A stretch of DNA of 64,000 nt from positions 62,001 to 126,000 of the forward strand of contig NZ_JHYO01000013.1 in the NCBI RefSeq assembly GCF_000688235.1, given 5' to 3'. Source of the DNA: Terasakiella pusilla DSM 6293. Lineage in GTDB: Bacteria > Pseudomonadota > Alphaproteobacteria > Rhodospirillales > Terasakiellaceae. Position numbers and translations under genes: made by a program. The notes beneath the pieces are model-generated. The model was not told the DNA's origin and made no database searches. It saw nothing but the letters and a program-made list of their open reading frames with translations. Position 1 is the first letter of the stretch. Each line of letters begins with the position of its first letter. Below, piece after piece: positions 28,917-37,924 of this stretch.

Positions 28917-29035
28917 AGAATTTAAATCAGGGCTTGCATCTTGCAAAAGAAACCGTTACACCCACGCCTTCGTTTTGGCCCCCATGGGACCGAAGCCTTT
29001 AATTCTGCTCCTTGAACTTTATATACGGTGATGTC

Positions 29036-29839
29036 ATGGCTGTTCGCTCTGCCAATCTCAATGTGATGGAAAAAGCAATTGATGCTGCCTCACGTGGTCT
29101 TCTTCGCGATTTCGGTGAATTGGAAAACCTTCAGGTTTCAAAAAAAGGGCCGGCTGATTTTGTCAGCACCGCCGACACCCGTACAGAAAAGATTCTGATC
29201 AAGGAACTCACCAAAGCCCGCCCGGAAATCGGCTTCCTGCTTGAAGAAGGCGGGGAACTTAAAGGCCAAGATGAAACACGCCGCTGGATCATCGACCCGC
29301 TGGACGGCACAACCAACTTCTTGCACGGTATCCCGCATTTTGCCATTTCCATCGCTCTGGAAGAAAATGGCGAGATCACAACCGGCATGATCTACAACCC
29401 GGTTACAGACGAAAAATTCTGGGCAGAAAAAGGCAAAGGCGCCTTCCTTAACGGCCGCCGTCTGCGCGTCTCTGGTCGTCGCCATATGGATGATGCGGTT
29501 TATGCCACCGGCATTCCGTTTAGAGGCCATGGCGATCACGGGCGCTTCCTCAAAGAACTGGAAGAAATCATGCGCTTGTCTGCCGGGGTGCGTCGCTTCG
29601 GTGCGGCGTCACTGGACCTCGCTTTCGTTGCTGCCGGTCGTTATGACGGATTCTGGGAAACAGACCTCAAACCGTGGGATATTGCAGCAGGTATCATTCT
29701 GGTCAAAGAAGCCAAAGGCTTTGTTTCCGAGTTTGATGCACGCCAAAACATGCTGAAGTCCGGCAATATTGTCGCAGCGAACGAATACCAGCATAGCTTG
29801 CTGTTGAAAATTTTACGCGATGCACGCAAGAAAGCGTAA
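29036..29839 (+). CDS. suhB: Inositol monophosphatase family protein (SuhB)
   Basis: The 267-residue protein has the Mg-dependent phosphatase motifs: EE in GFLLEEGG, WIIDPLDGTTNFLHG, and WDIAAGIIL near the C-terminus. Family members dephosphorylate inositol-1-phosphate, and SuhB in enterobacteria also assists rRNA antitermination complexes. ATG at 29036 is chosen over an upstream ATG (29012) because it gives the standard MAVRSANLNVM start. A terminator follows. Confidence 0.92.
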   Translation: MAVRSANLNVMEKAIDAASRGLLRDFGELENLQVSKKGPADFVSTADTRTEKILIKELTKARPEIGFLLEEGGELKGQDETRRWIIDPLDGTTNFLHGIPHFAISIALEENGEITTGMIYNPVTDEKFWAEKGKGAFLNGRRLRVSGRRHMDDAVYATGIPFRGHGDHGRFLKELEEIMRLSAGVRRFGAASLDLAFVAAGRYDGFWETDLKPWDIAAGIILVKEAKGFVSEFDARQNMLKSGNIVAANEYQHSLLLKILRDARKKA

Positions 29840-29860
29840 GTCATCGTTCAACGATAGAAA

Positions 29861-29895
29861 AAAGGTCCAGTCTATTTAGATTTGGGCCTTTTTTT
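29861..29895 (+). terminator. Intrinsic terminator after suhB
   Basis: Nine-pair stem aaaggtcca / tgggccttt (one G-U) with a smaller inner stem in the loop, followed by a T-run of about six. It separates suhB from the next transcription unit. Confidence 0.88.
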
Positions 29896-29992
29896 GTGTT
29901 CTTTTGTTGTTTGTCAGCGCAAGCTTCGTTATCTTGATGGCTAACTGATTCTAATCGTAAATTGGGAGTATCTCGAAAAGAGATATTGATGA

Positions 29993-31114
29993 ATGGGTAA
30001 AATGGCTGGATTTCATAAAGTACTAATGGGAAGCGTCTGTGCAGTCGGATTAATGCTTGGCGCACAATCCAACGCGCAAGTTGCATCCTATTATGACAAC
30101 AACGTCATGGTCGATCTCAGCGTGCTCAACGACAATGGCGTCGGGGCGGGTGCACGTTCTATCACCACCCCACGCGATCTCGGCAAACTCCCGCCGGCTT
30201 CCATGCCGAAATCAACCTTCCATGGCCTGCCGGACAACGCGCCGAAAAGCAGTGCACGCGTAAGCTCGACACCGCGCATGCCGATCCCCGGTCAGGAACC
30301 GCAATCGCGCATCGTCCTCAAAAAACCGGACATGACAGCCCCGAGCCAAATGGCCAGTTCTTCTGTCCAGCTCAAGAAGCCGCAAGCGCCTAAACCGGTC
30401 GCCCAAAAGGTTGTCACGCCGAAAACCACCCCGAAGCCGGTTGTAAAACAGACGGAAACTCCGAAAGTTGCGCAAATTACCAACACACCGGCACCGGTAA
30501 AAGCACCTGAACCGCCAAAACCAGCCGCCGCGCCGACCCAGCCTGTCGAAGTCGCCAAAGCTGCACCGGCCCCTGAAGCGCCAAAGCCCGCAGCAGAATC
30601 CGCACCCGCCCCTAAAGAGCTGGTGAGAAAAGAAGCCGAAGCCCCGAAGGTAGAAGCAACTCCGGCACCTGCAGCGCCTAAAGTCATGGCTGATGCGCCA
30701 CCGCCGCCACCGCCTTCTGCTGTTGAACCGAAACAGGTTGAATCAGCCATGAAAGACGCCGCGGCCCAACAAACAAACACAGCCGCCTTGCCGCCCGCAC
30801 AGGAAAGCAACGTGCGTATCACCTTCCAGTCCGAGCAAAGCAAAATGCCGTCAGCTGCGGAAGGGGAGCTAAAAGAACTTGCCGACCTGTTGAAAAAACA
30901 GCCTGATGATCGTGTCCAATTGCTTGCTTATGCCGGTGGGGAAAGCCTATCAGCCAGTAAGGCCCGTCGCCTGTCCCTGTCACGCGCCCTGACGGTACGC
31001 ACCTATCTGATGTCACAAGGGGTAGGCAGTACCCGCATTGATGTCCGTGCGCTTGGTAACAAAACAACCGAAGAACCATTTGACCGCGTGGATGTGCAAA
31101 TCGCGCCCCGATAA
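29993..31114 (+). CDS. Proline-rich periplasmic OmpA-like protein (first gene of a putative motor cassette)
   Basis: The 373-residue protein has a signal peptide (residues about 1-29, cleavage near SNAQ) without a lipobox. A long Pro/Ala/Lys/Glu-rich spacer follows (about residues 80-265, including a PPPPPP run), then a C-terminal OmpA-like domain (about residues 275-373). The spacer resembles TolA/TonB linkers that span the periplasm. In the OmpA-like domain the usual aspartate after GHT is missing (the segment reads LLAYAGGES), while the late arginine in FDRVDV is kept, so classical peptidoglycan binding is doubtful. An alternative ATG lies at 30002. The next gene starts 34 bases downstream. 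Confidence 0.8.
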   Translation: MGKMAGFHKVLMGSVCAVGLMLGAQSNAQVASYYDNNVMVDLSVLNDNGVGAGARSITTPRDLGKLPPASMPKSTFHGLPDNAPKSSARVSSTPRMPIPGQEPQSRIVLKKPDMTAPSQMASSSVQLKKPQAPKPVAQKVVTPKTTPKPVVKQTETPKVAQITNTPAPVKAPEPPKPAAAPTQPVEVAKAAPAPEAPKPAAESAPAPKELVRKEAEAPKVEATPAPAAPKVMADAPPPPPPSAVEPKQVESAMKDAAAQQTNTAALPPAQESNVRITFQSEQSKMPSAAEGELKELADLLKKQPDDRVQLLAYAGGESLSASKARRLSLSRALTVRTYLMSQGVGSTRIDVRALGNKTTEEPFDRVDVQIAPR

Positions 31115-31148
31115 AATCAAGACCTAATTGACAGGCACAGGAGCTGAT

Positions 31149-32279
31149 ATGACCCGTCCTCAACGATACCTCATCCGGATGGTTTTATTCCTTGTCGCTG
31201 TCTTGGCGGCAGCCATTTTGTTGCTTGGACAATTGCAGGAAGCCTTCCTGGCAAACCCGGCCCTGAACGGTCTGATCCTTGGCGTTCTGTTGATCGGTAT
31301 CGTCAACAACTTCCGACAGGTCTTGATGCTTAATCCAGAAGTCCGCTGGATTGAAGAGTTCAAATCGGATCGTTCCATCAGCGGATCGGCTCCACGCCTG
31401 CTTGCCCCGATGGCAACCATGCTGGGTGAACGCGAAAACGGGCAGTTTACCTTATCCGCCCTCTCGACGCGTTCCCTGCTTGATGGCATTGCCACCCGTT
31501 TGGAAGAACACCGCGACCTGTCACGCTACAATATCGGCCTCCTGATTTTTCTGGGTCTTTTGGGGACGTTCTGGGGGCTTTTAAACACCGTCGGATCGGT
31601 TGGCGATGTAATCAGCAATCTATCCATCGGCGGTGGCGGTGATCTGTCACTTGTCTTTAACGACCTTAAACGTGGCCTTGAAGCCCCGATCGAAGGGATG
31701 GGCACGGCCTTTAGTTCCTCGCTTTTTGGTTTGGCAGGGTCCCTGGTTTTAGGTTTTCTGGATTTACAAACAGGGCAATCGCAGAACCGTTTTTATACGG
31801 ATCTGGAAGACTGGCTTGCGAGCCAGACCCGTCTATCCAGCGGCGCGCTTTCTGATGCTGCGGGCGACCAATCGATTCCCGCTTATGTCCAGGCCTTGCT
31901 GGAACAAACGGCGGATAGTCTGGAAAAACTGCAACGCACCATGACCCGCTCCGAAGAAAGCCGCAGCCAGTCCAATGCCCAGTTTATGGAACTGACGAGC
32001 AAACTTGGTACCTTGACCGACACCATGTACACCGAACATAAATTGATGGAAAGGCTGGCAGAAGGTCATCTGGCGCAAAAGAACCTGCTGGAAAAACTCG
32101 CCGACAGTCAAAGCGGTGGCGGCGGAATGGATGCGAGCAGCAAAACCCATCTGCGCAACATCGATGTTTATACGCAAAAGCTACTGGATGAAGTCAGTGC
32201 AGGACGCGAAGAAAGTATTTCCCAGATCCGTCAGGAAATCCGCTTGTTAGCCCGGACCATCGCAGCCAAGGATTCCTGA
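31149..32279 (+). CDS. MotA/TolQ/ExbB-like inner-membrane channel protein
   Basis: The 376-residue protein shows two N-terminal membrane helices (about residues 11-30 and 41-58) and two more at about 128-150 (LLIFLGLLGTFWGLLNTVGSV) and 188-212 (GMGTAFSSSLFGLAGSLVLG). This is the core of the MotA/TolQ/ExbB proton-channel family. About 160 cytoplasmic residues with coiled-coil character follow. The ATG at 31149 is preceded by AGGAG at good spacing. It is distinct from tolQ at 15170. The tail architecture recalls ZorA of Zorya defence systems, but no zorC/zorD-like gene follows, so a housekeeping envelope role is more likely. Confidence 0.82.
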   Translation: MTRPQRYLIRMVLFLVAVLAAAILLLGQLQEAFLANPALNGLILGVLLIGIVNNFRQVLMLNPEVRWIEEFKSDRSISGSAPRLLAPMATMLGERENGQFTLSALSTRSLLDGIATRLEEHRDLSRYNIGLLIFLGLLGTFWGLLNTVGSVGDVISNLSIGGGGDLSLVFNDLKRGLEAPIEGMGTAFSSSLFGLAGSLVLGFLDLQTGQSQNRFYTDLEDWLASQTRLSSGALSDAAGDQSIPAYVQALLEQTADSLEKLQRTMTRSEESRSQSNAQFMELTSKLGTLTDTMYTEHKLMERLAEGHLAQKNLLEKLADSQSGGGGMDASSKTHLRNIDVYTQKLLDEVSAGREESISQIRQEIRLLARTIAAKDS

Positions 32280-32280
32280 T

Positions 32281-33453
32281 ATGGCGCTGGGGCGACGCAG
32301 ACGTATTCAACAGGACAATATCTGGCCGGGATTTGTGGACGCGTTAGCGACCCTGTTGATGGTCATTATCTTTCTATTGATGATCTTTGTACTGGCACAA
32401 GTCTTTCTGACAGAAACATTGTCCGGCAAGGAAAACTCGCTTGATAAGCTGAACACCCAGATGTCTGAACTGACAGAACTGCTCAATCTGGAACGTAAAG
32501 CCAATGAAGACCTGCGCGACAATATGACCACGCTCTCTAGTGAACTTCAAGCCTCTGTCAAGCTGCGCGACGACCTCAGCGGACGACTGGAAAGTCTGGA
32601 AAGTGACAATCAGAAACTCAATGAAAAACTTGCGGATGCCTTTAAAACCATTGAGGCTGACCGAGAAACAATTGAAGTCAAACTGGCAGAGATCGCCAAG
32701 ATGCGCGAAGACGTCCGCGCGCTTGAGGCCTTACGCGAAGAACTGACCCGCGAGATCAAGGATCAGGCGACGCAACTGAACGAAAAAGAAGGTAAGCTGA
32801 TCGAAGAGCGTGAACTTGCCGATTCTGCACGCGCCCAAAACGCCCTGATGAACAAACAACTTGCGGCCTTACGTGATCAGCTCGCCGCTATTCAGGAAGC
32901 GTTGGAAGCGTCCGAAGCCTTGAACGAAGATCAGAAAACACAGATCAGTTCCCTCGGCAAACGCCTCAACGCTGCCCTTGCGACCAAGGTACAGGAACTG
33001 TCCAAATACCGGTCCGAATTTTTTGGGGAACTGCGCAAGGTACTGGGCAACCAATCCGGTATCCGTATTGTCGGGGACCGTTTTGTCTTCCAAAGCGAAG
33101 TGCTCTTTAAGTCCGGGGAAGCCTCGCTTGGTCCCGCAGGCCAAGAACAACTGGCGCGTCTGGCCGAAACCCTGAAAGACATTTCCGGTCGCATCCCCGA
33201 CAAAGTCGACTGGATTTTGCGTGTTGACGGTCATACGGATGATATTCCGATCAGTACGGCCAAGTTCCCGTCTAACTGGGAGCTTTCGACCCAACGCGCC
33301 ATTTCTGTTGTTAAAGAACTGATCAAACAAGGTATCCCCGCCCATCGCCTCGCCGCAACCGGTTTTGGGGAATTCCAGCCCCTTGATGATCGTAAGGATG
33401 AAATTGCCCGTCGTCGCAATCGCCGTATTGAATTGAAGCTGACACAGCGCTAA
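32281..33453 (+). CDS. MotB/OmpA-like peptidoglycan-binding stator protein
   Basis: The 390-residue protein has a basic cytoplasmic N-terminus, a single membrane helix (about residues 19-43), a 200-residue periplasmic coiled coil, and a C-terminal OmpA-like domain (about residues 255-390). D20 at the helix start (PGFVDALATLLMVI) is placed like the proton-binding aspartate of MotB. Peptidoglycan-binding residues are present: VDGHTDDIPI and RRRNRRIEL. It begins one base after the previous stop, with AAGGA upstream, so it is the obligate partner of the MotA-like protein. The coiled coil is far longer than in TolR. Confidence 0.85.
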   Translation: MALGRRRRIQQDNIWPGFVDALATLLMVIIFLLMIFVLAQVFLTETLSGKENSLDKLNTQMSELTELLNLERKANEDLRDNMTTLSSELQASVKLRDDLSGRLESLESDNQKLNEKLADAFKTIEADRETIEVKLAEIAKMREDVRALEALREELTREIKDQATQLNEKEGKLIEERELADSARAQNALMNKQLAALRDQLAAIQEALEASEALNEDQKTQISSLGKRLNAALATKVQELSKYRSEFFGELRKVLGNQSGIRIVGDRFVFQSEVLFKSGEASLGPAGQEQLARLAETLKDISGRIPDKVDWILRVDGHTDDIPISTAKFPSNWELSTQRAISVVKELIKQGIPAHRLAATGFGEFQPLDDRKDEIARRRNRRIELKLTQR

Positions 33454-33533
33454 AACATCCCTGCCCTTATTCAGACAAATTTGGGTCCCATAAAATACCC
33501 CCTTTCTAGAACAGGTTTAGGAACCGCCCCAAC

Positions 33534-34724
33534 ATGTTAGTTCTCTTCTTTGTCGTCTTTATCGATCTTGTTGGTTTTGGCATTGTTATCCCCTTGCTTC
33601 CCTTCTTCGGGGAACATTTTCAGGCCTCCCCCGATGTGGTCACGTTGCTGCTTGCGACCTATTCCATCACCCAATTGATCAGCGCCCCCGTACTGGGCCG
33701 CTTGAGTGACAAATACGGGCGGCGCCCCATCTTGCTGTTCTCTCTGTTAGGCTCCATCATTACCTATGTGTGGCTGGGGTTTGCAGAAACGCTGATGATG
33801 CTGTTTATCGCGCGCGCTTTTAACGGCTTTATGGCAGGTAATATTGCCACCGCCTTTGCCTATATCGCCGACATCACCACACCGGAAAATCGGGCTAAAG
33901 GCATGGGCGTCATTGGCGCAGCCTTTGGTCTGGGCTTTATTGCCGGCCCTGCCATCGGCGGCATCCTTGCCGGACCCGATGCGGCGAACCCTAACTTCCA
34001 GCTTCCCGCCCTAACGGCTGCGGCCCTGTCTGCTTTTGCCTTTATCCTTGCCATCGTCAAACTCAAAGAATCGTTGAGCGAGGATGCACGGGCCAAGATC
34101 GCCAATATGCCACCGCGTAAACATTGGCAATCCTTCTTTGAAACCCTTATGCGCCCCCGTCTTGGACTATTAATTGCCCTGTCCTTCCTCTGCACTTTTG
34201 TCTTTGCTGGCATGGAAACCACCTTTGCCATGTGGACACGCCGTGAATTTGGCTGGGGACCGGAACAGAACGGCTACCTCTTCGCCTTTTTAGGGATCGT
34301 CAGCGCGCTTATTCAGGGCGGATTGATCGGGAGACTGTCCAAGAAGTTTGGCGAAGGCAAGCTGGTCATGGTCGGCAGCCTTTTGCTTGGTATCGGCATC
34401 GGCCTGATCCCGTTTAGCGATAGCGTGACCCTGCTGCTGATCGCGACGACCATTCTGGCTATCGGCTTTGCACTCTCCACCCCGTCGCTCAACAGCTTGA
34501 TTTCCTTTGAAGCAGGCGAGACGGAACGCGGCGGCGTCATGGGCGCCAGTCGCTCTGCCGCGACCCTTGCCCGTGTTTTGGGCCCGATCCTTGCCGGTAT
34601 CCTGTTTGCCCAACTCGGGCGTGACATTCCCTATTATGCAGGTTTTGTGATCATGCTGATCGTTGCCGCTATTGCTCTGGTCAAGCTCAGCAATCAACGC
34701 GCCCCAAAAGCAGATAAAGCTTAA
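33534..34724 (+). CDS. MFS drug/metabolite exporter (TetA-like)
   Basis: The 396-residue protein has twelve predicted membrane helices. Motif A of the family is visible as GRLSDKYGRRPILL between helices 2 and 3. The antiporter motif C is in helix 5 (GAAFGLGFIAGPAIGG). This places it with TetA-type proton antiporters, but the substrate is unknown and tetracycline resistance should not be assumed. AGGA precedes the ATG. Its stop overlaps the asparaginase stop on the other strand. Confidence 0.9.
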   Translation: MLVLFFVVFIDLVGFGIVIPLLPFFGEHFQASPDVVTLLLATYSITQLISAPVLGRLSDKYGRRPILLFSLLGSIITYVWLGFAETLMMLFIARAFNGFMAGNIATAFAYIADITTPENRAKGMGVIGAAFGLGFIAGPAIGGILAGPDAANPNFQLPALTAAALSAFAFILAIVKLKESLSEDARAKIANMPPRKHWQSFFETLMRPRLGLLIALSFLCTFVFAGMETTFAMWTRREFGWGPEQNGYLFAFLGIVSALIQGGLIGRLSKKFGEGKLVMVGSLLLGIGIGLIPFSDSVTLLLIATTILAIGFALSTPSLNSLISFEAGETERGGVMGASRSAATLARVLGPILAGILFAQLGRDIPYYAGFVIMLIVAAIALVKLSNQRAPKADKA

Positions 34725-35722
34725 AAGGCGCGTCTGGCGTATCCAACCACCGTCCCGTTGCGGTTTAACAGCGGTTTTTCCAAAAGGTCGGCAACGCCGG
34801 CCTTTTCCATGTCTGCGGGGCTTACAACGCCCAGATCAACCAGCAGGGCACTCAGGATGATCTCTGCCCCCCGATAGGTACCGTCATCACACTTCACCGC
34901 GATACCGTAGCCCAGCTCCGGTACAAACGCCGCAAAAACACCTTCCGCCCCGACTTTCACAAAAAGTTTCTTCGGGAAAGCTGCCATCATGCGCGAACAA
35001 TAGCGATCCGTCCCCGCCACCATGAAAGGCGCGTTAAAGATCGCTTGGGTAATCCGTTTCATGGCAACCGCCCGTTCCGGGCTGACCCGTCCATCCGGTG
35101 CGGCAAATTTGGAAAAGCCGAGCGCCTGATTTTTGAGAGGCACCGCCCAAGTGGGGATGGCACAACCATCAATGCCACAAGGGGCGTCACTCAAATCCAC
35201 CTCGCAGACCTCTTCCAGTGCTTTGCGGATGGCTTGTTGCAGGGGGTGATCCGGCTCGGTATAGCCAACCGGATTGACCTTCATATGCTTCAAATAGGCT
35301 AAAAAGCCGGAATGTTTGCCGGAACAATTGTTGTGAAGCGCGTTCGGTGCCTCCCCCTCCATGGCGAGATGGCGGCCTGCTGCTTCATTCATGGGCCAAT
35401 GGGAGCCACATTTTAACAGCTCTTTCGTCAGGCCCATCTTGTTCAACATGGATTGCGCGACACCCACATGCTGCACTTCGCCACCGTGGGATGCACAGGC
35501 CAGCGCAATCTCTTCATCGCTAAAGCCATAAGCGTCTGCCGCGCCACTTTCCATCATCACCAGCGCCTGAATGGCCTTGATACTGGAGCGAGGGAACACT
35601 GGCGTGTCTATGTCACCAGCCTTGCGGATGACTTGTGCGTCTTTATCAACCACGCAATAAGACCCGCGGTGGCGGCTCTCTGTGATGCCACCACGCGTTA
35701 CCTCGACCAGTACCGGGTTCAT
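34721..35722 (-). CDS. Asparaginase (rhizobial/AnsA-II family)
   Basis: The 333-residue protein belongs to the asparaginase II family (PF06089), which is unrelated to the E. coli-type enzymes. Family segments visible are FPRSSIKAIQALVMMESGAA near residue 50, NNCSGKHSGFLAYLKH and DGCAIPTWAVPL. It lacks a signal peptide, so it acts in the cytoplasm on imported or recycled asparagine. Its ATG overlaps the cyaY stop (ATGA), coupling an amino-acid enzyme to an iron-sulfur assembly factor without obvious pathway logic. Confidence 0.9.
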   Translation of the reverse strand: MNPVLVEVTRGGITESRHRGSYCVVDKDAQVIRKAGDIDTPVFPRSSIKAIQALVMMESGAADAYGFSDEEIALACASHGGEVQHVGVAQSMLNKMGLTKELLKCGSHWPMNEAAGRHLAMEGEAPNALHNNCSGKHSGFLAYLKHMKVNPVGYTEPDHPLQQAIRKALEEVCEVDLSDAPCGIDGCAIPTWAVPLKNQALGFSKFAAPDGRVSPERAVAMKRITQAIFNAPFMVAGTDRYCSRMMAAFPKKLFVKVGAEGVFAAFVPELGYGIAVKCDDGTYRGAEIILSALLVDLGVVSPADMEKAGVADLLEKPLLNRNGTVVGYARRAF

Positions 35723-36027
35723 GACAAGGTCACATTCAATTCTTCACATAGACGTTTGACCAAATCCGCGTCATCGCGCGTGCCGATCCAGTCACCCTCT
35801 TTATACTCGTAATGCGTCGCGCCACTTTTCGGGGACGCCATCCAGATTTGTTTATTCGGAGCATGTTTGTTGATGATGTAAGTGCCACCCGCATCCAGTT
35901 CGATGTTGAGAATCCCATCTTCAACATCCACATCGGCGTGATCTCCGATCTGTTCATCCAGCTGTTCGAACAAAGAGTCGAGGAATGCGTCGGCGATATC
36001 GTGAAACTGGTTTTCATCAAAAGACAT
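35719..36027 (-). CDS. cyaY: Frataxin homologue CyaY
   Basis: CyaY is an acidic iron-binding protein that modulates iron-sulfur cluster assembly on IscS. The 102-residue protein begins MSFDENQFHDIADAFLDSLF, with an acidic first helix and an Asp/Glu ridge (EQLDEQIGDHADVDVEDG). The conserved beta-sheet follows (GTYIINKHAPNKQIWMASP). The ATG at 36027 is chosen because it gives the standard family N-terminus and AGGA lies upstream; the frame is open much further but that part does not look coding. It is divergent from rpmE. Confidence 0.92.
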   Translation of the reverse strand: MSFDENQFHDIADAFLDSLFEQLDEQIGDHADVDVEDGILNIELDAGGTYIINKHAPNKQIWMASPKSGATHYEYKEGDWIGTRDDADLVKRLCEELNVTLS

Positions 36028-36121
36028 GCTGTAAATCCTGTAATCCGTCAAAAGTTTCAACCGATATAACAATGCATTCCCCCTTCCACAAGACCAATTA
36101 CAGAAATATGAAAAGAATACC

Positions 36122-36150
36122 TTGCACAGTGTTCCCATTCTCGTTATATA
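36122..36150 (+). promoter_or_regulatory. Sigma-70-type promoter of rpmE
   Basis: TTGCAC (36122-36127) and TATATA (36145-36150) are separated by exactly 17 bases. The predicted start at about 36157 gives a leader of about 60 bases before the L31 ATG, which could carry autoregulatory structure. Confidence 0.75.
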
Positions 36151-36219
36151 AGCGCCTCGTTTTCCCGACAACCAAGTCGTGAAGCCTTTTCTTGCGACTA
36201 AATTAATTGAGACGAAATC

Positions 36220-36441
36220 ATGCAAAAAGATATTCATCCTGATTACCACGAAATCACAGTTCAAATGACTGACGGTTCCACGTTCACAACCCGTTCCACT
36301 TGGGGTAAACCGGGCGACGTGATGAAACTCGACATCGATCCGAAATCTCACCCGGCTTGGACAGGCGTTCACCGTCTGCTCGACGCTGGTGGTCAGCTGG
36401 CGAAATTCAACAAGCGTTTCTCCAACTTCGGCATCAAATAA
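36220..36441 (+). CDS. rpmE: 50S ribosomal protein L31
   Basis: The 73-residue protein starts [20 protein letters not shown] and ends with a basic [11 protein letters not shown] tail. It lacks the CxxC zinc ligands found in one L31 subtype (no cysteine at all), so it is the zinc-independent type. It is monocistronic, with a good promoter upstream and a UUCG-capped terminator downstream. Confidence 0.94.
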   Translation: MQKDIHPDYHEITVQMTDGSTFTTRSTWGKPGDVMKLDIDPKSHPAWTGVHRLLDAGGQLAKFNKRFSNFGIK

Positions 36442-36481
36442 GGCGCGGTTTTACCCGCTCCCTTGTCGGGACAAACCTTTT

Positions 36482-36516
36482 AAAGGCGGCGAACCTTCGG
36501 GTTCTGTCGCCTTTTT
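36482..36516 (+). terminator. Intrinsic terminator after rpmE
   Basis: An extended stem with aaaggcg / cgccttt outer arms and gaacc / ggttc inner arms is capped by a ttcg tetraloop and followed by five T. It is a strong terminator. Confidence 0.92.
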
Positions 36517-36626
36517 CTGTGGCACTAAACACCACAAGTTACAAATAATGCAGAATACATGGTTGAACTAAACCACAATGCGATGCACTATTGAGCTCCT
36601 TGGGGATAAAAACAACAAGAAGCCAA

Positions 36627-37868
36627 ATGAGCGATTCAGGTAAAAAACTCGTATCCAAAGCCACCCTCTCCTACCAAGAGATGCAAAAGCTTGCCTCTCA
36701 TGAGGACTTATTGATCCGATGCCAACTGGCAGAACGTCACGACCTAAAACCTGAAATCCTCTATTTTCTAGCTGAAGATGAAGAAATGGAAGTGCGTCGG
36801 CGCATCGCGGTAAATCCGACGACTCCGCGCCAAGCTGATCTTTTGCTCGCCAGTGATGCGGAAGAAGAAGTCCGCCTGCAACTGACCGACAAAATCGCCA
36901 ATCTTGCCCCTGATGTCAGCAGTGACCAACAGAACAAAATTCAGATCCTCACCCTTGAGGCCTTGCGCATCCTCTCACGTGATCAGGCAACCAAGGTCCG
37001 CCAGATTCTGTCTGAAGCCTTAAAAGATGTGGTCGACGCCCCCGGCGAGATCATTAAGCATCTGGCCCAGGATATGGAACTGGTTGTCGCTGGCCCTATC
37101 TTACAGTTTTCCCCCGTCCTGTCTGATGAAGACCTGCTGGAAATCATCACCTCCAGCCATTGCAAAGGCGCGCTAAACGCGATCTCCAAACGCCACAAGG
37201 TATCAGAGACCATTTCTGATGCGGTGATCGCCACCAATGAAGAAAGCGCCATTGCCGACCTTTTAGGCAACCAGAGCGCCCAAATCCGCGAAGATACCCT
37301 TGATATGCTGGCTGAACGCGCAGAAGCCATCACCAACTGGCATGAACCGCTGCTGCAACGCCCCAAGCTCAGCCCCAAAGCTGCCAAAAAAATGGCGCAC
37401 TATCTGGCAGAGAATCTGTTGAACACCCTGCAAGCGCGCGCGGATTTGCCCGCAGACGTGATCAACGTGGTCAAGGAACAGGTCAAAAAACGCATTGAAT
37501 GCGACTCCCCTGCCGAAGATGCTCCCGATCCGATGGATATCCTGCGCGAGCTCAAGGAAAAGGACGAACTGGACGAAATGAAACTGCATGACTGGCTCGA
37601 CGATAGCCAGTGGCTGATGGCCACCAGCGCCCTTGCAGTCCTTGCTGATCTTCCCCGCGTAACGATCAAAAAAATTATCGCCTCGCAAAGCGGTAAAGGC
37701 ATCATGGCGCTGTCATGGAAAGCCGGATTATCTGCTGAGATGGGAGAAAAATTGCAGTTTAAATTAGCTAAAATGCCCATCCCAAACCTGTTAAAACCCG
37801 CGGAAAACGGGGAGTATCCACTCACAGAGGATGAGCTGACCTGGCACTTGGAATTGTTTGGTCACTAA
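36627..37868 (+). CDS. DUF2336 domain protein
   Basis: The 413-residue cytoplasmic protein belongs to the DUF2336 family, which is largely restricted to alphaproteobacteria. It is almost all helical, with HEAT-like repeated segments (LAEDEEMEVRRRIAVNPTTP, SDAEEEVRLQLTDKIA) suggesting a solenoid scaffold. No catalytic motif is visible and the function is unknown. The ATG at 36627 is taken as start; a TTG at 36591 in the same frame has no better support. It has its own space between the rpmE terminator and the hsp20 leader. Confidence 0.82.
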   Translation: MSDSGKKLVSKATLSYQEMQKLASHEDLLIRCQLAERHDLKPEILYFLAEDEEMEVRRRIAVNPTTPRQADLLLASDAEEEVRLQLTDKIANLAPDVSSDQQNKIQILTLEALRILSRDQATKVRQILSEALKDVVDAPGEIIKHLAQDMELVVAGPILQFSPVLSDEDLLEIITSSHCKGALNAISKRHKVSETISDAVIATNEESAIADLLGNQSAQIREDTLDMLAERAEAITNWHEPLLQRPKLSPKAAKKMAHYLAENLLNTLQARADLPADVINVVKEQVKKRIECDSPAEDAPDPMDILRELKEKDELDEMKLHDWLDDSQWLMATSALAVLADLPRVTIKKIIASQSGKGIMALSWKAGLSAEMGEKLQFKLAKMPIPNLLKPAENGEYPLTEDELTWHLELFGH

Positions 37869-37924
37869 AAAATTACGTTCCCCCCTTGCACAGAAAAACC
37901 CATCTTCCTAACTCCTATTCATAG

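Noticed and set aside
29993-33453. Zorya-type anti-phage defence system
   Set aside because: The MotA-like/MotB-like pair resembles ZorA/ZorB in layout, but no helicase or nuclease effector (zorC, zorD or zorE) follows. The next gene is an MFS exporter, and the locus sits among housekeeping genes.
36028-36372. Longer CyaY protein starting at 36372
   Set aside because: The added 115 residues would run back through the rpmE promoter and into rpmE. The family begins at MSFDENQ.
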